A stretch of 64,000 bases of DNA from Euryodendron excelsum (taxonomy: Eukaryota; Streptophyta; Magnoliopsida; Ericales; Pentaphylacaceae), in NCBI GenBank assembly GCA_033060915.1, contig CM065386.1:8037501-8101500 (forward strand), written 5' to 3'. Positions 48,901 to 62,400 of this stretch are shown here, piece after piece. Both the position numbers and the translations under genes were made by a program. The number at the start of each line of letters is the position of its first letter. Position 1 is the first letter of the stretch. The notes beneath the pieces were generated by a model. It made no database searches, was not told the DNA's origin, and saw only the letters and a program-made list of their open reading frames with translations.

Positions 48901-51900
48901 TCCATTGTTATTTAGTTATGAAAGTTCCTATGTTTGCTTATCCATTTTGGTAATTGCAGAGTCATTCAGGGAAGTGGTTTGGACGGGCCAATTCCTTCTG
49001 GCATTGCTCGTTTGGGGAACATGATTGATTTGTCAGTAAACCCTCTTGTTTCACTACTTTTAAATATTCCAAACGGAATGGCACCTATGTTATGCTTATA
49101 TTTTTTTTCCTCGTTGGATCCCCTTAACCAGGAGAATCACTGACTTGAATCGAAGTGAAGGGACATTTCCACCGCTTATGAATATGAAAAACTTGCAGAC
49201 ACTGTGAGTTGAATGATTCCATACAATACCATAAGATATTGCGATGCAATTTGCAGTGTCATGCATTCAATTTTGTTGCAGGATTTTAAGGAGTTGCAAC
49301 ATTACTGGACAGCTACCTTTGTATCTTGGACAGCTATCAAACCTGAATGTCTTGTTAGTAAATTTCTATCTTCTCTTTTTCTTCTTGCATGTAATCTAGT
49401 GAATTTTCTTTAATGGTCCCTGCTAGTTTGTGGATCATTTTTTTTGTTTTTGACTAGTTCTAATATAATGATGGGAAACAACTTTGGAGTATTTTGAATT
49501 CATCTGACACAAAAGAGCACCAAAGCAGGCACAACCTATGTATACATGGATTGTCAAAAGTATGCAAAGCAGCACAGCCAAGCACAAAACAAAACACAAA
49601 AATCCCTGAAGCCATTACATATTCCATCTGAAAGATCAGCAATGGAGCCAACAGAGTACAACCCATTCCCTGAGAACAAGAGAAACAGCCAACTCAAAAA
49701 GACATGTATCAGCAACTTCACCACCTCAAACTTGCACGCACTTTGCTCTGCCAAAAGCTCCATTGAAAGCACAAAGAGATTGCTAACTGTCCTATTAGCT
49801 TACTGCCCTAGCCAACAGTCCAACATTCCATGAATTGAACTCGACAAAACACAATGCAGGCTAAAAATATAGTAAATAAGGCTCCTTAAGTTCCTAGCCA
49901 ATGAACAATGCACTAGATGACGTCTAACAGTATTGTCCACTACCTAACACGTGCTACACCATTGGCAGCATCTTCCACCTTCAAATATGATTATCACTTA
50001 GTATTTTCTCCGACGTAGTTGGCCAATGTCCATGCAAATAAAGCCATTTACATGGGAATTTAGAACACCAAATCCCTTTTTGAGCCAAACACCAAACATA
50101 TGATGCACCAAATATCAATTTTTTGACGTTTGTGAATGTTACATTAATATACATAGCAAATAAAAATATATAAAAAATATTTTTTTTGAGGTACTCATGC
50201 TGTGTCCATATCCTTATTTTTTTAAAATCGGTGTGTCCCATGTGCATATTTGTACTCATATTCGTGTTCAAGCTTCTTAAACAGCAACCCCCTTGCCACT
50301 CCTCTGCAGCCCAATGAGTCCTAACTATGTACCCAACCAACTCTAGCATAGAGAAGTCCACTATGCCCTCACTATCCTGACCAACCCATAGGAAGAACTT
50401 TAATCTAACTCTCCCACCCCATTGCTCCAACTCATGCACCTTCCCCCAACCCCTCCACCTCCCCTCCACCTCTGTTCATTTACAATTTCAAAAGTATAAA
50501 TTCAAATTGTTTTTATTTTATCATTGGATCCCAAGTTGTTATATTCAAACTTGCAATATGTTTCATACATTTTTAAGTGATGGACACATGTTGCGCCAAG
50601 TGTCAGAAGTGTGTATGGTTTTCAATAAATTAAAAATAATTGACATGTTTGGATGTGTGTTCAACACATGACGGGAAGTGTCCAGCTACTGGTAGTGCAT
50701 GATATGGATATGGCATCTGTTTAGAAGTTTTTGTGCTTCCTAGCCCAAACCAAACCAAACCAAACCAAAATCTCGTACTTCTAGCCTCATACTGCAATTA
50801 ACACCTTGGTTGGAATATTGGATCAATTGCTTCTGACTTTGACCTTTGCCCAATTGAGATGGCGTCATTTGGCCATATCTTTGTCAATCTCAAGTCTCAA
50901 TGTATCCATTGAAGTTCTCAGCAATAGGCTACAAACTTTGAAATCCTATAAGTGTGCCGAAAGCCCATAGCTCTAATCCAAATCATTCTCAGCCCCAATG
51001 TTGACTAGTAACTTCCCCCACAAGCAACCACCAATCTAGAAGGAAGTCTCCCCTATCAAATGTTCATCTCCGTTGTTGACTCCACCCAGTGTTACCCACG
51101 ACCGATTAGCCCAATCTTGCACTCCTTTCACCCACTGCCACAGGTTCTTTAGGGCCCCCAAGCCGCCGTAACAAGCACTGAACCGAAAATTCAAGATTAG
51201 CACCATAAGAACCCAAGTCCACCTCTACCTCTTCAACCCTCCTCTTATTTGCCTTCACCAACTTCAAACCATCCTCAGGTCACCCAGAGATCAGGGTCGC
51301 CTCCAGAAAGGTCTTGAACTTCCCCCTAACCTTTTCCTCACCCCTTAGGTCAAACTCCTCCAACACCCTCGCAATACCTACTCATCCATCCCCAAAAGAC
51401 AACTCGGGCTTGCACACGACTTCCCAAATTGGGAGAAGAAACCCTAACCTCAACGAACCTCCCTTCTATTCGTGAGGTACTAATAATCCACCAATTTGGT
51501 TCCCCTCCTCAAACCGCCTAGAAGCTTAGGCCCATCATTCTTTATGGAGGCCTTACCCAACAATTTGGCCAATTGCTAGGTTTCGTAACCTCGGAGAGCA
51601 AGAGACCTTTGGAGACCTCTGCCTCTCTCCACCAGCCGCCACAGAGTCAGAAAGCTCTAAAGACTTCACCCCTAGTTGGATAATCTTCCTTTACATATAC
51701 ATATATTTCACAAAAAAAAAAAATGTTGCAAATTGCAGTGTCGACTTTTATCTCTCATGTGGTGTGTGTACAATAGTCAATAAGTGAATTTACATGTTTT
51801 GACAACTCCAGATATATATAGAGTATAGACTTATTCATGTCTTCTCATTTTGGTCACAACTCTTGACATGAAGATTCATGTCCTTTGGATCTAGTTACGA

Positions 51901-53443
51901 GCTTTTGTATGAATCGTCCTTAGCCGTGCAAATTTCAATAGATAAGTGCTTTTGCAGTGGAGACTCTTATGTTTGTTCTTTTTCTTCCCTAAATGATTTT
52001 TCTTGCAGAGATCTCAGTTTTAACAAGCTAAGTGGAGAAATTCCGAGTTACAATGGTCTATCAATGCTAAAATTCATGTAAGCATACTGTCAATTTTTTA
52101 TACCAAGAGTATAGGCAGGCTTTTTATGGTAGCTGGGTTGTGAATACAGCCAATCAACTGGCTGATGTCACCCAGTGAACCTTGTTAGTGAAGAACCAAT
52201 CAACTGAGCAAAATCAAACAAAATCCGTGGTTGATCAATAAGAAGATTGATACTGATTAACTTTAAAAGTCCTTATTTAAGCTAACCAAGCAAATGATGG
52301 CAACGAGGTTGATTCCCAAGAGGACTTTTACACCTAAAGCCAAACAGGTCTTGGCCAAATCAAATGATATGGTTGAAGGTTAGGTTTTTGAGACACCCTT
52401 TTGAGAGACATGAGTCCATAAAAGGCAATGACTAGAACTTCAGAGAAGAAAGGATCAAAATTTTGTTTGGATGTGTTACTTAGGTTTGGAAATGGAACGT
52501 TTCAGAATATCGGGAAAATGGTGAAATTTTTTTGAAAAACACAAAAGAGTTTGAAAACAAAATTAAAACCAATCTAAAGGTAGGGCTGTAAAACGAACCA
52601 AACTATTTGAGCTTGACTTGTGTTTGGTTCCTTAAACGCTTGTTCAAGATCAACTCATTAGGTAAACAAGCCAAACCTGAACACATTTTGAAGCTCGTTG
52701 ATTTTTTGAGATTGGCTTGAGTAGCTTGGTTCGAAAGTTAAATGACGCAAGCTTGAACACATTTTGAAGCTCGATAAGGTTTTCAAATCAAGTTTGAACA
52801 ATCCACTACTTGGCTGGGCTCTTTTACAACCTTATCTAAACACAAGTGCAACCTAATTACTAAATAATTAAATACGTTTGCATTCTTCTACGTTAAACAA
52901 AGATCAAGAAGTCTTATAGTATAATCAAAATTGGATTTAAGTGCAGTTTGCCATTATAAGAGAACAAAATAAAAAACACTAAATTCTAGAAATGATGATA
53001 AAGAAAATAGAAGAAGGCTCTTGTGATAAAAATCAAAGAAAATTAGTGTCTCCACCATGCCCTCTTTCACTGTCTTTATCTCTCCTTTTCTCAATTTTAC
53101 GTTTTAATATTCACAGTTAAATTACAGACATTTTCTTTTTCCTCAAATCCTATTATTTTTAATGATGAAAAGAGGAAAATGGAAACAATTTGTTGGGGGA
53201 TCCTAATGGCAAAAAAAATAATTGTTTCAGTGTGTTTCATAGTGCTTCAGTGAGTTTCAGGGCATTTCATTTTATTTTGATGGAAACATTGGAATTTTGG
53301 TTTTCCACTAATGTTTTATGTCATTTTCCTAGGAAACAGGATTGTTTAGTTATTTTGATGGAAGCAAAATGAACTTTTGTTCCTTGCAGAGAAGCCACAT
53401 GACCTTGTGAGGAACAAACGAAGAAATAAAAAAGAAGTTAATG

Positions 53444-53492
<49 letters not shown>

Positions 53493-56400
53493 GATACAAA
53501 AGAAAGAGGTACAAGATCATTCACTTAGTCCGTGCACTTGGGTTAGTTGTCCTTGAAAGTAAATGAAAGATGTGCCAGAATATGAGAACCTCTATTTCAA
53601 GTTCACATTCACTTCTGGCCCTCCAAGGAAGCACAAAGAGCCCTTGAAAAGCTTTCTAGAGACTCTTATGCAAAAAGAGGCAAAGAAATGCAGAACACGT
53701 GCACAGTATTCTTCCAACCTCTCTAAAAAAGTGGAAAGCTGCATATATTTCCGGCCTCGATAGAAAATTGAAAGCTGCATCTAAGATTGTAATTAAGTTT
53801 TCCATTTCGTATTCCTTCCATGGGAAAGGTTAATAGCCCCTTCGGGTGAGTACATAACAGGAGACACGTACTTCCATTTTGGATGTCTTAAACCTCAATT
53901 AGTTTTATATCAGTAAAAGGAGTTTGAGTGTAGTCTTTCATTTGTTCCTCTTCTTTAATGTTGACAGTCTGTCAAAAGAGTGGTAATTAAATTTTGAATG
54001 GACAGGCAGAAGTGCTGTTTTAAAAATAATGATCTCCTTTATTTAAAGCAGTGGATGCATTTTAAGATGCTTAAAAATTACACTAGCACCATGTTTGCAG
54101 ATATTTCTGATGACACTCTGATGCTCCATAGCACCACAAATTACTTAATCCTACTGAACTGAAGACATTGATTTTGTTCAGGTATCTCACAGGAAACTTG
54201 CTAAATGGATCTGTGCCTGGTTGGATATCGAATAATAACTTGTAAATCTCTCTTCCAAATGCTCTGTATAGTTAGTACTGTTAATTGTATGCTTTGGCTT
54301 GGTCCATCCATTAGATTGTGAATCATCAATGCACCTACATAATTGTTGTTCCCCTTTTTTAGTTCTCCTCCTGTGAAATTAAAAGTCTTATTGTACCCTA
54401 GCATGGAAGAAAAAAGAACTCCTTCTTGTGAGTTGGACTTCTGTCTTCTTGGTATTCGTTTTTGCCTCCATATAGTAATTTCAGGAGGACTACATTTAAT
54501 CACAATAGGGATGTGATTTTTAAGGCCAGTTTGGCAAAGTTTAACAACTTATGGTTCCTGAGATGCTGGTTGAACTACTGTATGTCGAGATTGGTTGGCA
54601 GAAGACTGTTGACTCTCAGTCATTTTTGGAACAATGACATGGACATTGCTATCCAAATTCTTTTGGAATTGGTAAGCAAGGATTGAGTTTGTTCAACTTC
54701 TTGGACAAGTCAAATCGATTAGCTTCATTAGTTGTCGTCTTCACCCTTTTGGGGCTAGGTTTTGGCCTTCGAATTTATTCCACCTTATCATACGCTTATA
54801 AAAAATATCTGCAATACCTAATACAAGAAGTTATGTTACACATGGTGCAGCTTAAATAACTCTATGTGGAGTTTGATGGAATGAGTCACTGCTTGCCCTT
54901 GGTCATTTTAGGGACTTCACAATGGACAATCTTGTCTTAAAACATTTTCCTTGCTTCTGCCTTTTACAATGATATAGTTATGAATGTCGTGACAAGAATA
55001 CTGTAGACTTCTGATGAAGTTTCCATTGCACAAATACAAATGAAAGGAATCAGCAGTTCTCATGCAAAGATGTATTCTGTAATCCTTAATTGGGTGTAAA
55101 ATGCTTGTAGAGACCCTTGTCACAGAGAGAAAGCAGTAGTCATGCTAATCTGTGGAAACTAATTGGAGTTGAAGTAGCAGGAGATATTACTGTTTCTATT
55201 TGTTGTTCTATGTTCCCAATAATCTGAAACTTAAAAGTTCCAAAAAATATCGTGCCGGGGGGGGTGGGGGTGTGCTTCTAGACCATGTATGAATCTAATC
55301 TTTGGACATTCACATGCAATGAATCAATCTCCTATGTATGAATCTTCATGTCGGGAGAAGACCTCCTTTTTTTTCTTCTTGCGTAATCACCTAGAAACAA
55401 GGTCAAAATGGCCATGTAAAATATCAGGATGCAGAGATTGATGTTCTCACATTATATATATTGTCTGCTGTTGTGTCAAGTTCATTTTAGTTTTGAATCA
55501 TAGATACCTGCATTACCTATTGAAACGGTTTTTTTCACTGCCAAAGGATGAAACAAACTGTTGGTTGTGCATTATATAACTTGGACGAATCAAGTGTGTT
55601 ATCTCTTGGAATATTCACTATGAATGCTGAGATTCGTAATTGTCATCCGTGTCCGTCCGTTCTAGATACATTACAGACTATCATGTGCGATGGGAAATCT
55701 TATTTTCATGTTGCATTCAAGAAAATGATGAATCATATTTTAAATTCTATGTGCAGTGATCTTTCATATAACAACTTTACATATGAAAGCTCAAGGACCT
55801 CAAGTTGTCAACATGAGAATGTGTAAGAGTACTTCTATAGTATAAGAAAAAACAAAAAAGGAAAGGATTTTATTGCCATCTTGAATTCTAAACTTTGCAC
55901 CATCTCATTTTCCACAGAAACTTGTTTGGAAACTTTTCGGAGGGCAACAATTCGTAAGTTCTAAATTATCTTCGTAGGAACACTACACAATTTTTTGTTG
56001 GTCCTGCATAATCTTTTTGAGCATTGTAAAATTTAATTTTTTCTCTCTTAAAGTCTTAATCCATATTCGTAAATGATGCCATATGCTGACTTTTTCTGGC
56101 TCTCACATTATTTTGTCAGTGGCATTGTCCCATGCTGGAGAGGCTTTCAATGTCCAGAAAGTAAGTCAAAATTTTATTTTTCCTTGAGAAATTGTCCAAT
56201 TTACGCAATTACTTTGAGTTGCTTATGATACAATTGTATTATACTATAACATATCCTTCTTTTTCTCATAAAGCTTGTGATATGACACCTGGTTAGTGTG
56301 TAAAAATAGAAGATGATTTAAATGGAATCCTATAAACAAGGAGCCTAAATTATCTTCCGTAATTTCACTTTTATTTAGAGTCTTTGTTACGGTGTTCCAG

Positions 56401-59400
56401 TTTTGGCTAAAAGAAAATTTTTGTGTTTCTTCCTTTTATTTGATTAATTTCATAGCAGAGTGGAATTTTGTTGGTGTTGCATAGTTTTCAAGCTTTGTGT
56501 ATTTCTAGTGTACAAAGGTTGCGCCCTTTGGCTCTTTCAACGATTATATCTTACCTATTGATATATATATATATATATACGAAGCACCAAATGAGTTATG
56601 AAGGTCAAGTGTGCACCTGTCAGGCTTTCCCTGTTTTTTTCCCCGGTTATTGTTTAAATGAGTGGTGTGAACTTTAATTATAAAAAGTTAATTGTCAGCT
56701 CCTGGGGGCCTGTTAATCACCTAGGCATACTTGTCATGCCAGATGGGATGGGTTACCAAAACAAAAGATAAAAAAAACTCTTCCTTTAAGAAGCATGGAT
56801 ACTTCTAAGAAAGTGCCATGTCTGTGTTGGACACAATGTGTAAAACGACCCCGAAGCATCCAAACTTGTCCTATTATTTTAAACGTTTTAAGAGCCAGAC
56901 ACACTTTGGACACTTGAAGGATGCATAACACATGTCTTCATCGCTTACCACACATGAAACATGTTGCAAGTTTGAAGAAAAGAACTTGGAATCTGATTGT
57001 AACAATATCTGATTTGATGTTTAAAAGCCATGAAATAGATGTTTTTGAATGTCAATTAGTGTTATCTTACAAACTTTTCATTATCTTTAAGTAAAATATT
57101 GATATATATATGACATAAAAAAATAAATAAAACATATATTTTTTTATGTTTCCCTGCCATGTCATGTCATGCATTTTTTGAAAATTGCTGTGTCAACTGT
57201 CCATGTAATGTCGTATCCGTGTTTGTGCTTCTTTTCTCTTCATTAGTTCGCAGTTTCATATTTTAGCTGCAGAGATCTCTTATAAGCAATGAGCATTTTC
57301 CCATTCTTATCAAATTTACTGATCTCATTTGAAAAACTTTTCCTTGTGTGTGAGATGATGCTAGAGATCTGGAGCTGAAAGTTTTAATATTTGCATCAAA
57401 TATGGTCTCCTATAAAGTGATAGGCTAGGTAGCACGAATTGGACATGAGAAATGAACATGACATCACATGGACACGTTGACGGGGTAATTTTAAAATATG
57501 CAGGACACAATTCGACGAGGGCATGTGTGCATTTAGGTGATGGACAAGCGTGTCCCTCAAGTGTCCGAAGTGTATCTTGTTCCAAAAAAAATTGAAAATA
57601 ATAGAACGCAATTGGATGCATGTCTGTTATGTGGCAGGGGAGTGTCCGACATGGACACGATACCTGCTTAGAAGTATCCGTGCTTCTTAGGTGATTGGAT
57701 TTTATAATCTAACAGCAGTAGCATCAGTGATAAATGTATCCTGGCTAATACTAGGGCACACACTTTGCAGTATTTGTAAGGGTGCATCTTGGAAAGAACT
57801 TCTGCTGCAAACAAAATGCTGTGCTTGTCTTTTTTATTTCGGGAGTTGACATTGAGTGTACTTTCACTTTTTTTGTGAAACGTTTATCCTTTAATGTAAT
57901 CTGTTGTTGCTTTTGTATCAGATTACTCTTTTTTATACATAAACTGTGGTGGAAAACAAGTAATTGTCAATGGAAGTACCTATGAAGATGATTCAGAGCC
58001 AGTTGGGCCTGCAAATTTTTTGCAAAAAAGTGGAAGAAATTGGGCATTGAGCAGCACTGGCCACTTCTTGGATGGTTATCGCAACGACTTCTACATACGG
58101 GAAAATTATGATGTCCATTCTGAGTTGATCAGGGATGCGCGATTTTCTCCCTTGTCACTGACTTATTATATTTTCTGTCTGATGAATGGGAAGTACACAG
58201 TAGGCCTTCACTTTGCGGAGATAATTTTTACTGATGATGAAACATTCTACAGCCTTGGAAGGCGAATATTTGATGTTTACATCCAGGTAATTGATTGCAT
58301 TATGCTATTCTTTCATCTAAGAAGTTGTTAGATTCATCAAAATTCTTCGAGAGGCTCTTAGATTCCTTTGAAAATTATAAAAAAGAAAAGGGGAAATGCA
58401 TTTCATTTCTTTATGATGATATGTACTTTCCATGTTTCCAACAATGTGAAAAGGCAACTTTGCAATGCTTTTCATATTGCTGTAATCTAAGAAGTTCCTG
58501 TATTCTAAAAACAACAAAAAATAGGAAAGGATAAGGGAATGCAGTTCTTAGTAATGATATTTGCTAGAACATCATTCCAATCGATCCAATGAGGAGTTTT
58601 GCAATGATTATTGTATAATGATGACTGTATCATGATGTGTATGAATATCATTTTGAATTCAAGCTATTTTATCTTTTATATTTTTACTATCTAAAATTCA
58701 AGATTTTTTCATCACAGTTCAGAAAGAGTATGGGACTCCGTAAAATAAAAGTCTAAATTCTTGTTGCTGGCAGATAAACTTAAGCTGTCACTGGGTTGGA
58801 CTGAGTGCAGGGAAAGCTAGTGCTGAAGGATTTTAATATCAAGGATGCAGCAGGTGGGGTTCATAAGGAAATAAGAAATGAATCTACTGCGATCGTTACT
58901 GATCAAACATTGGAGATCCGCTTTTATTGGGCTGGAAAAGGGACAACTGGACTCCCATATAGAGGAGACTATGGTCCTCTCATTTCAGCCATTTCTGTAA
59001 CCGCTGGTAAACTGGTGTCTTTTTTCAGCTTCTCATTTTTGTTGGGTTTAATATAAGGAGTTTTTCTCCTCTCCAAGAACACGAAATAATTTTATTTTAC
59101 TCTTCATATAGTCCAGATTCAGTTGTATAGTTATGGAAATTGATTCAAGTTTTGGGAGTCCTTTCTCAGTTCGAGCAAGACTAACCATGTGTTTACACAG
59201 CAATGGAATAATTTCATTTGCTCATTAAGGCACTTTGGATGACTCTATTTTATTTTTGTGGCATCGCGTACATTGTTTTCTCTTTTCCTTATCCATTTTT
59301 CCTTTGTTTTTTTGTTTTTTTTTTCCCCGGGGGGGGAGGGATGGGTTTGTTTAATGCTTAGGATCTCAAGAAAAAATCAGAGTTCAATTTTTATTACCAT

Positions 59401-62400
59401 ATTTTGGTGATTACTTATTTCTGTCCACAACATAGAAAACTGAAAATATTTTCTCTCTCTAGTTTCTGAATTGTTTTCTTAGCCTTCACAGCAACATCAA
59501 GCAAAAGAGTACGCAAATAAGATTGAGCAAAAATATTTTTATTGTTCATTCAGTTGTGTAAATTTACAATAGAATAAGGAGACTGAGGTTATCATCTTTT
59601 TTTGCTTCCTTTTTCACTCAATTGTATCTCAGTCATTTATCAATTTAATAATGTGGTCTCACCTGTGTATCGGTTTTCTTCTTGCAGACTTTAAAGTTCC
59701 ATCAGAGAAAGGAAATAGTATATCTGCAGGCATTATAGTCGGAATTGTGGCTGCAGTAGCATTTGGTATACTCTTGGTTCTGGGTATTCTTTGGTGGAAA
59801 GGGTGTCTATGGTGCAAAGATGCGAAGGATCACGGTATTTTCAAACCAATAAGTCAAACTCCTGACAACTATGATAATAATTATTATCATCCTCACCATC
59901 AACATCTTTTTGCTTAATCAAAACTTTGATGTTTGTTATGGTTATACTGTTATGCTCAATGTAATGTTTTTCCCTGATGAGCACACTGTGTTGTTGTATG
60001 TTCATTTTGCAATAATAGTTTTTGGTTCTAAATGTTGTATGCCAAACCACTCGACAAGGTTGCAGCAAAGGCTTGGTTTGCTCATTACTGAGATTCCTAG
60101 TGCACACATACTATGTCCAAGTCTAGTTGGAGTTCGTTACTTATTTGAGTGTGGAGGATGCATTAATTTCTATATTATTAGAAATTATTTTTGTAATCTG
60201 TTGATATTCTGGCTTATGTAGTTCAGAATTTTTCTCAGATCTGAAGGGTCTTGACCTACAAACTGGTTCATTTTCTTTAAGGCAAATTAGAGGTGCCACA
60301 AAAAATTTTGATGTTGCTCACAAGATTGGAGAGGGTGGGTTTGGTTCTGTGTACAAGGTATCCTATGCAATAATTAATCTACCCATTTTGTGGATATTTA
60401 CACTCTCATAATGCAACTCTTTCCACCAAGAATTATAGTGCACTAAAAAAGAAATGTCATTTTTGGAATGAAGGGTCTATTATCAGATGGCACCGTGATA
60501 GCTGTAAAGCAGCTTTCTTCCAAATCAAAACAAGGAAACCGCGAGTTTGTTAATGAGATAGGCATGATTTCGGCTTTGCAACACCCTCATCTTGTAAAGC
60601 TCTATGGCTGTTGCATTGAAGGAAGCCAACTGTTACTAGTATATGAGTACATGGAAAATAACAGCCTTGCTCGTGCTTTGTTTGGTAAATTTCATCCACA
60701 GTTTTCACTCTACTGCTTTTTTTTTTTTTTTTTGTGTATTTGAACATGACACACTTGTTTATGAATGCATGTATGATCTAGAGAATTATTATATCTGAGT
60801 TCTTGGTCATTTGGTGAACTGAAGGTCCAGAAGAATGCCAGCTGAAATTAGACTGGCCAACCAGGCGCAAGATCTGCATAGGTATTGCAAGAGGTTTGGC
60901 TTACCTCCATGAAGAATCAAGACTGAAGATTGTACATAGAGACATCAAGGCCACTAATGTGCTGCTTGATAAGAATCTTAATCCTAAGATATCTGACTTT
61001 GGTTTGGCCAAGCTCGATGACGAGGAAAATACCCACATAAGCACTCGGATTGCAGGAACTTAGTGAGTCACCATACTGTTTTTGTTGTTAATGGATTCAT
61101 TTAGATTATTATTGTGTTGGCAGTGTTGTTGTTCTGGTACTTGTTGGGGCCAATGAGTTTCGCCTAGCAGAGGGGCATAATATATGACGACATGGCATCT
61201 GGAAGTTATGATGTTCGATTGTTTATTTTGCAGTGGATATATGGCACCTGAATACGCAATGTGGGGTTACTTAACTGACAAGGTGGATGTTTATAGTTTT
61301 GGAATTGTGACCTTGGAAATTGTCAGTGGGAGGAGTGCCACTAGTTACAGGACGAAAGATGATTATCTTAACCTTCTTGAATGGGTAAATGGAAAATCTT
61401 CTTCTCTTGCCTTTTATCGTTTCTCATATTTATTGTCTGAACTTATTAAGCTTTGTATGCGGGAAAAGTAGGTTAAGGAAATTTTTCTTGAAGAGTTTGT
61501 GTTTGTTTTATAAAGGAGATTGATACTTGATCAATTACACATTCCATAGTTCATAACATGACAAAAATTATTTCATTTATTGGGTGTTTGTTTTGGATGT
61601 CCCATGAAAATGTCTCCTTGAGTTATCTAATATCGCCTTTTGATGTAGAAACTCATTCTGTTTGAAAGTCTCCTTGAGTTATCTAATATCGTATTTTGAT
61701 GTAGAAACTTGTTCTGCCTAAAAAATGATGCCTACAATCTTGAATTCTATCACTTCAAGGAACCTAAAAATTCCCACATATCTTTTAAATTTTGGGTGGG
61801 TTCTAGGCTTCTTTTCAAGGGTAGGCTGGCCATGCACATTCCAATCATCTCCTTGCCAACTTTTCGATAAATTTCATCTACGTACTGGACAGTAATGTGC
61901 AACTTGTTAAAGAAGGCTAAGAGACTGCTATTAATATTTTATTTTCCAGTAAAAGAATCTATTGCCCCTTATTTCGAGTCTCAAACATGATGAATATTTT
62001 ATTAATGCTACGGATTTTGTTCCCCCTTCTCTAGGCACTGTCCTTAAAAGAAAAGGGGAATTCGATGCAGTTGGTGGATCCAAGGTTGGGATCAGATTTC
62101 GACAAAGAAGAGGTGATGTTAATGATTAACGTAGCTTTCCTCTGCAGCAATGTCACTGCTGCAGTGAGGCCTACTATGTCTTCAGTGGTAAGCATGCTTG
62201 AAGGCAAAGCTGATGTTCAAGAGTCGGTTTCGGGTCCAAGGATTTCATTTGATGATATAGAGCTCGAGGAGACAAAGCAACTGTTCCAACAGAGCCCTGA
62301 AACGAGCACAAACGACAGACGCAGCCAAGGCATCTCAACTGACGGCCCGTGGACTGCTTCTTCACCGTCTTCCAGGGATCTCTACCCCATCAGCTTCGGT

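Noticed and set aside
57361..57621. Two overlapping minus-strand open frames in RLK2 intron 16
   Set aside because: Located in the tgtcc-rich repeat and the intron; no domain features.
60550..60747. Minus-strand open frame over RLK2 exon 21
   Set aside because: Antisense shadow of the kinase exon.
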